From Hyphomicrobiales bacterium (GTDB lineage: Bacteria > Pseudomonadota > Alphaproteobacteria > Rhizobiales > Xanthobacteraceae), in NCBI GenBank assembly GCA_003140315.1, contig PLJS01000262.1, forward strand, positions 1,420-49,349: DNA of 47,930 bases, read 5' to 3'. Below, piece after piece: positions 32,565 through 41,228 of the stretch (its first letter is position 1; every line of letters starts with the position of its first letter). The position numbers and the translations under genes are program-made. The notes under the pieces are model-generated. The model saw only the letters and a list, made by a program, of their open reading frames with translations. It was not told where the DNA came from and made no database searches.

Positions 32565-33133
32565 TGATAGGGCTCGTTGCGGAATGCGGCGGTCGCCATG
32601 ATCAGTCGCTTGCTGCCCGACAGGTCGGACATGTTGAAGCCGAGCAACGACACGTAGATCGGCCACTGATACATCAGGCGCACGACGACGATGTCGCCGG
32701 GGCCGCCCGGCGCATAGCCGAAATTCGAGGTTTGCAGGTTGCCGTTGGCATCGATCGGTTTCGCGCTGCTGATCGAGCTGAATGACGTGTAGGTCTTCAC
32801 GTCGATTTGCAGGCCGTTTTGGCAATCGAACAGCCCGAGGATCTTCGCGCATACGGCGTTCTTGAACTGTGTCGCCGTATAGCTCGCGGTCTGCGCCTGT
32901 CCGGTCATGATCAGCCGCGCCGAATCCGCAACCGCGGTCTCGAGCGTCTGTCCGGCGAAGAATACGATCGCCGTCTCCATGATGGCGAACATCAAGGCGA
33001 GGAATGGCGCGACGACGATCGCAAACTCAACCGTCGAGGCGCCGTCTTCGCGCCGCGCGAGCCGGCGCAACGTCTTGCCGCGCGCGAGACGCTTCACGCC
33101 GACGGCAATTTTCGTTCCGATCGTTCTGATCAT
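32561..33133 (-). CDS. tadE: TadE-type pseudopilin
   Basis: A 190-residue protein with a basic N-terminus (LARREDGASTVEFAIVVAPFL): the G-ASTVEF segment followed by a 25-residue hydrophobic stretch is the TadE processing/transmembrane signature. The remaining soluble region has two cysteines (CAKILGLFDC). In Tad systems such minor pseudopilins are cut by the prepilin peptidase and function in pilus export. The gene overlaps the second TadE/G gene and follows the CpaC-N-like gene by 186 bases, all on the minus strand and divergent from the main tad cluster. Confidence 0.88.
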   Translation of the reverse strand: MIRTIGTKIAVGVKRLARGKTLRRLARREDGASTVEFAIVVAPFLALMFAIMETAIVFFAGQTLETAVADSARLIMTGQAQTASYTATQFKNAVCAKILGLFDCQNGLQIDVKTYTSFSSISSAKPIDANGNLQTSNFGYAPGGPGDIVVVRLMYQWPIYVSLLGFNMSDLSGSKRLIMATAAFRNEPYQ

Positions 33134-33319
33134 GACGGGGTGCTCCGGACCCTGCCAGACGCCGCATCAGGCGGCGCGTCGGGCACTGCGCCCGGACGGC
33201 TGAGCATTAGCAAAATCCCGTTGTCGAAGTGTTGCTACGATTGATGACAGGATCGCTGGGCGCATTCATGCGCCGCTAACCATGTGTCGACTGGAGAGAA
33301 AGCCGACGAGCGCGGAGGA

Positions 33320-33823
33320 TCACTTGGTACCCGGCGGCTTGGCGGCGCCGGTCGCCTGGTTGTTGCGCGTGTCGGTCTGGCCGACCGTCGCCGTGAAGTA
33401 GGTGGTCGAGTCGCCAAGCGTGATGCGGCGTTCGCAAGTGGGCATGCAACTGTAGCTCTCGCGCTCCACGCCGCGATACACGAACACCGTGTTGTCGCCC
33501 GCGCCGCGCACCTGCACCTCGCGCTCCATCAGCACGGCGCCGGCGCGGTCGAGCACGATGATGTTGGTCGAACCGTAGCCCTTGCCGGTCACGACGGCGA
33601 GCCCGCCCGCCTGAACGGCCACGTCGGCGATCGCCGGATTGCCGACCACGATGGTGGCAACGCGCTCCGGCAGCTTGAGGATGGTGGCTTGATCGAGGGC
33701 GATATTCAGCGATTCGATCGCGGAGGCCGGTTGCGCGACAGTCAGCACGAACGCCGCAAGGGTCGCCGCGAGCGCCAGGCGTCCAATACTCCGGCGGCCG
33801 GGGCGGTCGTTTTTCGCCGTCAT
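33320..33823 (-). CDS. Stand-alone pilus assembly N-terminal domain protein (CpaC-N-like)
   Basis: A 167-residue secreted protein; ATG 33823 gives a Sec signal (RLALAATLAAFVLTVAQPASA). The domain following (IESLNIALDQATILKLPERV, TIVVGNPAIADVAV, GYGSTNIIVLD) is the T2SS/T3SS pilus N-terminal domain that begins the CpaC secretin, here without the secretin part. Residues near 127-135 have SYSCMPTCERRI, with a CxxxC pair, then a flexible Thr/Asn/Pro-rich tail. It may be a periplasmic partner of the CpaC gate or of the outer-membrane ring. It heads the minus-strand tadE pair. Confidence 0.82.
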   Translation of the reverse strand: MTAKNDRPGRRSIGRLALAATLAAFVLTVAQPASAIESLNIALDQATILKLPERVATIVVGNPAIADVAVQAGGLAVVTGKGYGSTNIIVLDRAGAVLMEREVQVRGAGDNTVFVYRGVERESYSCMPTCERRITLGDSTTYFTATVGQTDTRNNQATGAAKPPGTK

Positions 33824-34286
33824 CAAAGTCTCCTGGAGCCCGAACGCAGGATATTGCCGTCGAGGCAACCCATCGGGGCCGAACCGTCGTGACGGATTTG
33901 ACTGCAAATTGGTGAACGAAGTGCAAAGAGAGCGTGTTCGTGCCCGTATGGACGGGCAGGTGCATTCAAGTATTCTGCTCCGATCGTATGTTTTCTGGAG
34001 ACGAGATAGTCGTTTCACCCCGAATGCCTTCGATTTACATGATCGTCATTCAAATATTCGCAAGTGTTCATGCTCTCGTGATTGAGATCAATACGTCGAA
34101 TATCACGGAAAGGCACTGTTAACCACATTCCTAACCTCGGCCAAGACTACGTGTTTCGCCGATCAGATTAACTTTGCTGCAATTGCTCGCTGGTAGGGTC
34201 TCGTCCTGTCACCCATCGGGCTGAACAACAAGCCCGGACGGACAGTGCTCAGACAGCCACGTGTGGATCCTTAAAGGAGCGAACCC
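33824..34286. other. A/T-rich intergenic region between the CpaC-N-like gene and flp
   Basis: 463 bases with lower GC than the surroundings. It must hold the divergent promoters for the minus-strand tadE group and for flp. A half-site TTAACCA at 34119-34125 is similar to CtrA sites but its partner half is weak. Near 34206-34245 nested inverted repeats (CTGTC/GACAG and CGGGCT/AGCCCG) could form a leader hairpin 40 bases before the flp start. A 62-codon frame at 33934-34122 has no Shine-Dalgarno sequence or family resemblance and is not called. Confidence 0.55.
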
Positions 34287-34451
34287 ATGAAGACCCTCGT
34301 TAAGCGCTTTGCCAAGTGCGAGTCGGGCGCGACCGCCATCGAGTATGGCCTCATCGCCGCCGGCATCTCTGTTGCGATCATCACGGTCGTGCAGGGCCTC
34401 GGCACGAAGTTGAACTCGACCTTCGGCAGCGTCAAGAACGCTCTGAACTAA
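34287..34451 (+). CDS. flp: Flp/Fap type IVb pilin
   Basis: A 54-residue prepilin, too short for most size cut-offs. The Shine-Dalgarno AAAGGAG at 34274-34280 sits 6 bases before ATG 34287. The sequence MKTLVKRFAKCESGATAIEY has a short basic leader and G14, the expected cleavage site (after G14 for the class G-ATAIEY), then Glu at +5 and a 20-residue hydrophobic segment (GLIAAGISVAIITVVQGLG). This is the major Flp pilin that builds the Tad fibre. A terminator follows at 34479, so flp can be expressed much more strongly than the assembly genes downstream. Confidence 0.95.
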   Translation: MKTLVKRFAKCESGATAIEYGLIAAGISVAIITVVQGLGTKLNSTFGSVKNALN

Positions 34452-34478
34452 ACGCGAGTTCACAGAAACCGTTTGAAG

Positions 34479-34505
34479 AGGCTTCGGCATCCGCCGAAGC
34501 CTTTT
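34479..34505 (+). terminator. Rho-independent terminator after flp
   Basis: AGGCTTCGGC (34479-34488) pairs perfectly with GCCGAAGCCT (34493-34502) with a 4-base loop, followed by TTT and more T-rich sequence. It is 27 bases past the pilin stop and insulates the abundant pilin message from cpaA. Confidence 0.9.
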
Positions 34506-34645
34506 CATTTTCGGCCTGACGCTTTTCGAAGCGTTTGCCCACCGCGCCACGCGCTAACGGAACCGCAACGAGCAGGCGCCTAAGCTTCTCCACCTCCTTC
34601 GACCGGCGTGAACCGGTCTGAAAGTGGCCTCGACAGGAGCCGATC

Positions 34646-35152
34646 ATGGCTGCCGACGCGATCCGATTGCTGCTGTTCCCGGCGATGATGGCGTTCGCTG
34701 CGTCGAGCGATCTCTTGACGATGACGATCTCCAACCGCGTCTCGCTCATTCTGCTCGGCAGCTTCTTCATCCTCGCCGTCATGACCGGAATGCTGCTTGC
34801 CGACATCGGCGCCCATGTCGGGGCGGCCGCCGTCGTGCTGGCGGCGACGTTCTTGTTCTTCGCGCGTGGCTGGATCGGTGGTGGCGACGCCAAGCTCGCG
34901 GCCGCGACCGCGCTGTGGTTTGGCTTCGATCAGCTACTCAATTACGTGATCTGCGCCTCGCTTCTCGGCGGCGTGCTCACGCTTGCGATCATGCGCTTCC
35001 GCCTGATGCCGCTGCCCTCCTGGCTTGCCGGCCAGGATTGGGCCGAGCGGCTGCACCGCATGGACACCGGCATCCCCTACGGCATCGCGCTCGCGCTCGC
35101 GGCGCTTGTCATCTATCCGGACACATCCTGGATGAAATCGCTCGGCATGTGA
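34646..35152 (+). CDS. cpaA: Prepilin peptidase CpaA/TadV
   Basis: A 168-residue multi-pass membrane aspartic protease. The first catalytic aspartate is in AASSDLLTMTISNR (about D22), the second in the family motif GGGDAKLAAATALWF (about 77-91), and GIPYGIALALAAL lies near the end. It cleaves the leader of Flp pilin and the TadE-type pseudopilins. It lacks the N-terminal methyltransferase domain of type IVa peptidases, as is usual for CpaA. It starts about 140 bases after the flp terminator and precedes the cpaB promoter region. Confidence 0.94.
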   Translation: MAADAIRLLLFPAMMAFAASSDLLTMTISNRVSLILLGSFFILAVMTGMLLADIGAHVGAAAVVLAATFLFFARGWIGGGDAKLAAATALWFGFDQLLNYVICASLLGGVLTLAIMRFRLMPLPSWLAGQDWAERLHRMDTGIPYGIALALAALVIYPDTSWMKSLGM

Positions 35153-35302
35153 GGCCGGGCGCTGTTGCGTCAGACTTTTCGTCTTCGCCCCAATATTTAT
35201 TTCTGCTGCGCACTCCGCATCGCGATAACGCAAGCGCCGCAAGGATCGCCGCGCCGGATACCGCCGCGCAACGGATGGTTAACTCAAATTGGATACGCGC
35301 CA

Positions 35303-35317
35303 TTAACCATGGATTGA
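35303..35317 (+). promoter_or_regulatory. CtrA-like binding site before cpaB
   Basis: TTAACCATGGATTGA at 35303-35317 fits the CtrA consensus TTAA-N7-TTAA with one mismatch (TTGA), and has the commonly enriched TTAACCAT start. It lies about 70 bases before the cpaB start. In Caulobacter, CtrA controls pilA and the cpa genes; use here is inferred from position and motif. Confidence 0.5.
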
Positions 35318-35385
35318 CGTTTCGCTGGTGAAATCCAGCGCGTGGGCCGGGTCCGGACACAGCGTGATCGTGGAAAGTGAAGCGT

Positions 35386-36195
35386 ATGAAAGCCGCGCGT
35401 CTTGTAGTCCTTGTCGTCGCCGTTGCCGCCGGTGGCCTTGCGGCATTGCTCGCGGGCCGGGGAGGCGACGAGGCGCCGCCGCCCGTCGCGCCGAAGGCTG
35501 CGACCCAGATCGACACCGTCGACGTCCTCGTCGCGAAGTCGGATATCGCGCTCGGCCAATCGGTATCGCAGCAGGACCTGCAATGGCAGATCTGGCCGGT
35601 CTCGGCCGCGAGCCCGGCATTCGTGCGCCGGGGTGACAAGCCTGACGCGATCGAGCAGCTTGCGGGCGCGATCGCGCGCGCGCCGTTCGTCGCCGGCGAG
35701 CCGATCCGGGAAGCAAAGCTCATCAAGGCCAACGGGTCCGGCTACATGGCGGCCGTGCTCGACAAGGGCATGCGGGCGGTCTCGACCGAAATCTCGCCCG
35801 AGACCGGCGCGGGCGGCTTCATCCTGCCGAACGACCGCGTCGACGTCATCCTCTCGCGCCGCGATCGCGACGCCGAAAAGACCGGCGGCACCGAAACGCA
35901 AGTCAGCGAGACGATCTTCACCAACATCCGCGTGCTCGCGATCGATCAGTTGCTCGGCGAAAAAGACGGCCAGAAGGTCGTGATCGGCAAGACCGCGACG
36001 CTCGAACTCACGCCGCGCCAGGCCGAACAGCTCGCGCTCTCGCGCCAGCTCGGCACGCTTTCGCTCGCGTTGCGGAGCCTGGCGGACGCCGGCGACGTCG
36101 CGCTGCCGCAGACCGAGGACGAGCGCAACGCCGGCCGCCGCGTCGGAATCAATACGGTGCGCTTCGGCATCAGCACCGTCACCACGCCGAAATAG
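35386..36195 (+). CDS. cpaB: Flp pilus assembly protein CpaB
   Basis: A 269-residue protein with an N-terminal membrane anchor (ARLVVLVVAVAAGGLAALLAG) and a RcpC/CpaB core with SAF-like fold: VDVLVAKSDIALGQSVSQQDL, then RAVSTEISPETGAGGFILPNDRVDVIL, the family's most conserved stretch. ATG 35386 follows a GGAAAGTGA Shine-Dalgarno; a GTG three codons earlier is possible. CpaB is periplasmic and stabilises or guides the secretin. It starts the operon cpaBCDEF-tadBC, with short gaps of up to 20 bases or overlaps. Confidence 0.92.
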   Translation: MKAARLVVLVVAVAAGGLAALLAGRGGDEAPPPVAPKAATQIDTVDVLVAKSDIALGQSVSQQDLQWQIWPVSAASPAFVRRGDKPDAIEQLAGAIARAPFVAGEPIREAKLIKANGSGYMAAVLDKGMRAVSTEISPETGAGGFILPNDRVDVILSRRDRDAEKTGGTETQVSETIFTNIRVLAIDQLLGEKDGQKVVIGKTATLELTPRQAEQLALSRQLGTLSLALRSLADAGDVALPQTEDERNAGRRVGINTVRFGISTVTTPK

Positions 36196-36214
36196 GCTCA
36201 AGGGAACCCGCGAC

Positions 36215-37654
36215 ATGGCGACGAGGACAATGACCCGCGCGGCGCTCATTACGGCTCTGCTCGCCGCTGCGTGCCTGGATGCGAGTGCGCCGGCTTGGAC
36301 GGCGGAGCCGGCCTTGGCCCCGGCTGCGGCACCGATCCAGGTCATTGGATCAGATGCCGGTTCGCGTTTCGTGCAGCTCGGCGTCGGCAAGTCCGTCGTT
36401 ATCGATCTGCCGCGCGACATCAAGGACGTGCTGGTGGCCGAACCGAAGTTCGCCAACGCGGTGGTGCGCTCGACGCGCCGCGCCTATCTGATCGGCGTCG
36501 CGGTCGGGCAGACCAACATCTATTTCTTCGACGCGGAGGGGCACCAGATCGCCGGCTTCGACGTCGCGGTGACGCGCGATCTCAATGGCGTGCGCGCGAT
36601 GCTGCAGAAGATGTTTCCCCAAGGCGAGCTGCGCGTCGACGGAATCGGCGACGGCGTGATGATATCGGGCAGCGTCGCCAATGCGGCCGAGGCCCAGCAG
36701 GCCTACGACGTCGCCTCGCGTCTCGTCGGCGACGGCACCAAGGTGGTGAACGGCCTCACCATCCGCGGTCGCGATCAGGTCATGCTCAAGGTGACCGTCG
36801 CCGAGGTGGCGCGAAACGTCATCAAGCAGCTCGGCGTCGACCTCAACGGCAGCCTCAGCTACGGCAGCACGATCCTGAACTTCAACAACTCCAATCCGTT
36901 CACCGCGCTCGGGCAGCCGCTGGTCGACGGCAACGCCATCACGGGCTCGTTCAAATCGGTCAACGCCACGCTGCGCGCGATGGAGCGGGCGGGCGTCATC
37001 CGCACGCTGGCCGAGCCCAATCTGACCGCGATCTCGGGCGAGAGCGCGACCTTCCTGGCCGGTGGCGAGTTCCCGATCCCAGCGGGCTATCAATGCGATC
37101 CGACCACCAAGATCTGTCAGCTCGCGATCCAGTTCAAGAAATTCGGCGTCGGCCTGACGTTCACGCCGGTCGTCATGTCGGAGGGCCGCATCAGCTTGCG
37201 CGTGTCGACCGAAGTGTCGGAACTCACGAACGACAACGCGATCCAGCTCGTGCAGGGATCGAGCACCCAGACCATCCCGTCGATCAAGACGCGGCGAGCC
37301 GAGACCACGGTCGAGATTCCGTCCGGCGGCTCGCTCGCCATGGCCGGCATGATCCAGGAGCAGACCAAGCACCAGATCAGCGGTCTGCCCGGCCTGATGG
37401 AGCTTCCGGTGCTGGGCGCGCTGTTCAAGAGCCGCGACTACGTCAACAACCAGACCGAGCTGATGGTAATCGTCACGCCCTACATCGTGCGCGCGGTCGC
37501 CTCGAAGGATCTCTCGCGCCCGGATGACGGCTTCACCGACGTCGGCGATCCCGCGGCCATCCTGCTCGGGCGGCTGAACAAGATCTACGGCAAGCCGGGG
37601 CAGCCCAATCCCGCGCCGGACTACCGCGGCAAGTACGGCTTCATTCTCGATTGA
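36215..37654 (+). CDS. cpaC: Type II/IV secretin, Tad pilus outer-membrane channel CpaC
   Basis: A 479-residue secretin with a Sec signal (about 1-29), a pilus N-terminal domain (VQLGVGKSVVIDLPRDIKDV, about 50-120), a BON domain (about 125-180) and the secretin core from about 205: AGVIRTLAEPNLTAISGESATFLAGGEFPIP and GLTFTPVVMSEGRISLRVSTEVSEL, finishing with MEIPVLGALFKSR-like text (ELPVLGALFKSRDYVNNQTELMVIVTPYIV). This is the outer-membrane gate through which Flp fibres leave. The C-terminal PDYRGKYGFILD tail is typical in alphaproteobacteria. Confidence 0.95.
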   Translation: MATRTMTRAALITALLAAACLDASAPAWTAEPALAPAAAPIQVIGSDAGSRFVQLGVGKSVVIDLPRDIKDVLVAEPKFANAVVRSTRRAYLIGVAVGQTNIYFFDAEGHQIAGFDVAVTRDLNGVRAMLQKMFPQGELRVDGIGDGVMISGSVANAAEAQQAYDVASRLVGDGTKVVNGLTIRGRDQVMLKVTVAEVARNVIKQLGVDLNGSLSYGSTILNFNNSNPFTALGQPLVDGNAITGSFKSVNATLRAMERAGVIRTLAEPNLTAISGESATFLAGGEFPIPAGYQCDPTTKICQLAIQFKKFGVGLTFTPVVMSEGRISLRVSTEVSELTNDNAIQLVQGSSTQTIPSIKTRRAETTVEIPSGGSLAMAGMIQEQTKHQISGLPGLMELPVLGALFKSRDYVNNQTELMVIVTPYIVRAVASKDLSRPDDGFTDVGDPAAILLGRLNKIYGKPGQPNPAPDYRGKYGFILD

Positions 37655-37670
37655 CGGACGCGACGAGGAC

Positions 37671-38393
37671 ATGACGATGACCCATCTTCCGAGCCTCGCC
37701 CGAGCGCTCGCGTTCGTCAGCCTCGCGGCAATGCTTGCCGCCTGCCAGACGACGACCGGCGACGTGACCGACAGCATTCCGAGCGATTATCGGCTGCGCC
37801 ATCCGATCGCGGTGCGCGAAGGGGCGCAGATCCTCAACGTCTTCGTCGGCGACAGCCGCGGCAGCCTCACGCCGACCCAGCAGGCCGAGGTCGCGGCACT
37901 GGTGTCGAGCTGGCGGCGCGAGGCGACCGGCGGGATCGTGATCGAGGTCCCGTCGGGTACGTCCAACGCACGCGCCGGCCACGGCGTCGTGCACGAGATT
38001 CGCGCGATCCTGACCGCTGCCGGCGTGCCGCCCCATGCGATCGAGGTCAGGCCGTACCGGCCGACCGAGCCGATCCGGCTCGCGACGATCCGGATCAAGT
38101 TTCCCAAGATGGTCGCCGAGACCGGCCCGTGCGGGCTTTGGCCGCACGACGTCGGGCCGACCTATGACCCGATCTACACGAGCAACAAGCCGTACTGGAA
38201 TCTGGGCTGCTCGGTGCAACGCAATCTCGCGGCTCAGGTCGAAAACCCCGCCGACCTGGTCCAGCCGCGCGCCGAAACGCCGGTCTATGCCGCGCGGCGA
38301 GCGACCGTGTTCGATAAGTTCCGCAAGGGCGAAAGCACCGCTACCCAATATCCAGATGCCAATAAAGGCAAGATCAGCGACCTGGGCCAATGA
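37671..38393 (+). CDS. cpaD: Pilus assembly lipoprotein CpaD
   Basis: A 240-residue lipoprotein; the lipobox LAAC (about residues 22-25) is followed by QTTTGDVTDSIPSDYRLRHPIAV, the CpaD N-terminal signature. The ending PADLVQPRAETPVYAARRATVFDKFRKGE is also family-typical. CpaD is thought to help place or stabilise the CpaC secretin in the outer membrane. Two ATG codons (37671 and 37677) are possible starts. The stop overlaps the cpaE start (ATGA). Confidence 0.93.
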   Translation: MTMTHLPSLARALAFVSLAAMLAACQTTTGDVTDSIPSDYRLRHPIAVREGAQILNVFVGDSRGSLTPTQQAEVAALVSSWRREATGGIVIEVPSGTSNARAGHGVVHEIRAILTAAGVPPHAIEVRPYRPTEPIRLATIRIKFPKMVAETGPCGLWPHDVGPTYDPIYTSNKPYWNLGCSVQRNLAAQVENPADLVQPRAETPVYAARRATVFDKFRKGESTATQYPDANKGKISDLGQ

Positions 38394-39673
38394 TCAAGTT
38401 TGCAATCAAAGGCGGCGAGGCCGAACGCACGGCGGCCGATGCATCCGCGCAAGAGCAGCACATCGCGCCGGTGCCGCGCATTTCGATCCAGACCTTCTGC
38501 GAAACCGCCGAAACCGCGGCGTCGATGCAGGCGGCCGGAGAGGATCGCCGCATGGCCAAGGCCCATCTGAAGATCCAGATGGGCGGCATCACGGCCGCGA
38601 TCGAAGCCTATCGGGCATCCGCGACCCCGAACGTCGTCATGATCGAGACGGAAGGACGCGGGGATGCGCTCCTGTCCGGTCTCGATTCGCTTGCCGAGGT
38701 GTGCGACGCCGGCACGCGGGTGGTCGTGATCGGCCGCCTCAACGACATCGTGCTCTACCGCGAGATGGTGCGGCGCGGCGTCAGCGACTATCTGATCGCG
38801 CCGGTCGAACCACTCGATCTCATCCGCGCGGTCTCCGGGCTGTTCCATGCCGCCGACGCCAAGCCGGTCGGCCGTACGCTCGCGGTGGTCGGCGCCAAGG
38901 GCGGCGTCGGCGCCTCGACGGTCGCGCACAACGTCGCCTGGGCGATCGCGCGCGATGTCGGCCTCGATGCGGTGGTCGCCGATCTCGACCTGCCGTTCGG
39001 CACCGCCGGTCTCGACTTCAATCAGGACCCTCCGCAAGGCATCGCCGACGCCGTGATGTCGCCGGACCGGATCGACACCGCCTTCGTCGACCGGCTCCTG
39101 TCGAAATGCACCGATCACCTGAGCCTGCTCGCCGCGCCGGCCACGCTCGACAAGGTCTATGACTTCGGCGTCGAGGCGTTCGATTCGATCTATGACGTGC
39201 TACGCTCGACCGTGCCGTGCATCGTCCTCGACGTGCCGCATGTGTGGACCGGGTGGGCAAAGCGCACGCTGATCGCCGCCGACGACATCCTGATCGTGGC
39301 GGCGCCCGATCTCGCCAACCTGCGCAACATCAAGAATCTCGTCGATCTCCTGCGCTCGGCGCGGCCGAACGACAATCGCCCGCAATACTGCCTCAATCAG
39401 GTCGGCGTGCCGAAGCGTCCGGAGATCAAGCCGGCCGATTTCGCCAAGGCACTGGAGCTCGAACCGATGGCCGCCATTCCGTTCGAGCCGCAGGTGTTCG
39501 GCACCGCGGCCAACAACGGACAGATGATCGCCGAGGTCTCCTCCGGCCACCGTACGGCGGAGATCTTCCGTCAGCTCGCGCAGACGCTCACCGGCCGCGC
39601 CGAGACCAAGCGCGTGCGCGGGGGGAACCTGCTCACCCCGCTCATCGAGAAGCTCAAACGCCGGCAGGCGTGA
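38390..39673 (+). CDS. cpaE: Pilus assembly ATPase-like CpaE/TadZ
   Basis: A 427-residue protein with an N-terminal receiver-like domain (about 30-155; VVMIETEG, VVVIGRLNDIVLYREMVRRGVSDYLIAP) and a MinD/ParA-type ATPase domain: deviant Walker A VGAKGGVGASTVAHN (about 167-181), VVADLDLPFGTAGLDFNQ and CIVLDVPH. CpaE/TadZ marks the pole or site where the Tad machine is built. The receiver-like domain lacks an obvious phosphorylatable aspartate with standard partners. It lies between cpaD and cpaF in the standard order. Confidence 0.94.
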   Translation: MIKFAIKGGEAERTAADASAQEQHIAPVPRISIQTFCETAETAASMQAAGEDRRMAKAHLKIQMGGITAAIEAYRASATPNVVMIETEGRGDALLSGLDSLAEVCDAGTRVVVIGRLNDIVLYREMVRRGVSDYLIAPVEPLDLIRAVSGLFHAADAKPVGRTLAVVGAKGGVGASTVAHNVAWAIARDVGLDAVVADLDLPFGTAGLDFNQDPPQGIADAVMSPDRIDTAFVDRLLSKCTDHLSLLAAPATLDKVYDFGVEAFDSIYDVLRSTVPCIVLDVPHVWTGWAKRTLIAADDILIVAAPDLANLRNIKNLVDLLRSARPNDNRPQYCLNQVGVPKRPEIKPADFAKALELEPMAAIPFEPQVFGTAANNGQMIAEVSSGHRTAEIFRQLAQTLTGRAETKRVRGGNLLTPLIEKLKRRQA

Positions 39674-39691
39674 TCGGGCGCGGAGACCAGA

Positions 39692-41218
39692 GTGTTCGGA
39701 AAGCGTCCAACGATCGGCACCGAAGTCCGGCCGGCCCCCGTGCCGCCGCCGCCGGTTGCGCCGCCGCCTGCCGCGTCGGTGCCGCCGGCGAACGGCAAGG
39801 CCGGCGACGTGGGCTTGGCGCCCTTGCCCTCAGACGGCCTCGGCGCGCCGATCACCTCGCCGCCGCTCGCGCCCACGCGCAGCCCGAAGCAGGCCGTGCC
39901 CAGCGCACGCGACTCGCGGCGCTCTGAATCCTATTACGAGGTCAAGGGCGCGATCTTCAGCGCCTTGATCGAGGCGATCGATCTGTCGCAGCTCGCGCGG
40001 CTGGATGCTGAGTCCGCACGCGAGGAAATCCGCGACATCGTCAACGAGATCATCTCGATCAAGAGCATCGTGATGTCCATCGCCGAGCAGGAGGAACTGC
40101 TCGACGACATCTGCAACGACGTTCTCGGCTATGGGCCTCTGGAGCCGCTGCTCGCGCGCGACGACATCGCCGACATCATGGTCAACGGCGCCAGCACGGT
40201 CTACATCGAGGTCGCCGGCAAGATCCAGCAGACCAACATCCGCTTCCGCGACAATCAGCAACTCCTCAACATCTGCCAGCGCATCGTCAACCAGATCGGC
40301 CGACGCGTCGACGAAGCGTCCCCGATCTGCGACGCGCGCTTGCCGGACGGTTCCCGCGTCAACGTCATCGCGCCGCCGCTCGCGATCGACGGGCCTTCGC
40401 TCACCATCCGCAAGTTCAAAAAGGACAAGCTGACGCTCGATCAGCTCGTCAAGTTCGGCTCGGTCTCGCCCGAAGGCGGTGAAATCCTGCGGGTCATCGG
40501 CCATTGCCGCGCCAACGTGCTGATCTCGGGCGGCACCGGCTCGGGCAAGACCACCTTGCTGAACTGTCTGACGCGCTACATCGAGGAAGAAGAGCGCATC
40601 ATCACCTGCGAGGATGCCGCCGAACTGCAGCTCCAGCAGCCGCACGTGGTGCGCCTGGAGACGCGCCCGCCGAACCTCGAAGGCGAGGGACAGGTGACGA
40701 TGCGCGACCTAGTCAAGAACTGCCTGCGCATGCGGCCCGAACGCATCATCGTCGGCGAGGTGCGCGGACCCGAGGCGTTCGACCTGTTGCAGGCGATGAA
40801 CACCGGCCACGACGGCTCGATGGGCACGCTCCACGCCAACACGCCGCGCGAGGCCCTCTCGCGCATCGAATCGATGATCACGATGGGCGGCTACACGCTG
40901 CCGTCGAAGACCATCCGTGAAATGATCTGCGCGTCCGTCGACGTGATCGTACAGGCATCCCGCCTGCGCGACGGCTCGCGCCGCGTCACCCACATCACCG
41001 AAGTGATGGGCATGGAAGGCGACGTCATCATCACCCAGGACCTTTTCGTGTACGAGATGCTCGGCGAAGACGCCAACGGCAAGCTCATCGGCCGGCACCG
41101 CTCGACCGGCATTGGCCGGCCGCGCTTCTGGGATCGCGCGCGCTACTACGGCGACGAGCAGCGGCTCGCCGCGGCGCTCGATGCGGCCGAAGTGCAGAAC
41201 GAGCCGACCAGGAACTGA
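39692..41218 (+). CDS. cpaF: Tad pilus assembly ATPase CpaF
   Basis: A 508-residue hexameric secretion ATPase with GTG start 39692 (Shine-Dalgarno GGAG 10 bases before). A Pro-rich N-terminal stretch ([18 protein letters not shown]) precedes the conserved helical domain; Walker A is [14 protein letters not shown], with [11 protein letters not shown], the Walker B / Asp-box region [20 protein letters not shown] and [15 protein letters not shown] with catalytic His. It powers Flp pilus assembly and, in some species, retraction. TadB follows by 10 bases and TadC by another 9. Confidence 0.97.
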   Translation: MFGKRPTIGTEVRPAPVPPPPVAPPPAASVPPANGKAGDVGLAPLPSDGLGAPITSPPLAPTRSPKQAVPSARDSRRSESYYEVKGAIFSALIEAIDLSQLARLDAESAREEIRDIVNEIISIKSIVMSIAEQEELLDDICNDVLGYGPLEPLLARDDIADIMVNGASTVYIEVAGKIQQTNIRFRDNQQLLNICQRIVNQIGRRVDEASPICDARLPDGSRVNVIAPPLAIDGPSLTIRKFKKDKLTLDQLVKFGSVSPEGGEILRVIGHCRANVLISGGTGSGKTTLLNCLTRYIEEEERIITCEDAAELQLQQPHVVRLETRPPNLEGEGQVTMRDLVKNCLRMRPERIIVGEVRGPEAFDLLQAMNTGHDGSMGTLHANTPREALSRIESMITMGGYTLPSKTIREMICASVDVIVQASRLRDGSRRVTHITEVMGMEGDVIITQDLFVYEMLGEDANGKLIGRHRSTGIGRPRFWDRARYYGDEQRLAAALDAAEVQNEPTRN

Positions 41219-41228
41219 GGCCAGCACC

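Noticed and set aside
33934-34122. 62-codon plus-strand frame in the flp upstream region
   Set aside because: No Shine-Dalgarno, no hydrophobic or domain features, and it lies in an A/T-rich promoter region.
36350-37777. 475-codon minus-strand frame opposite cpaC
   Set aside because: It is a GC-rich shadow of a secretin gene with all expected domains.
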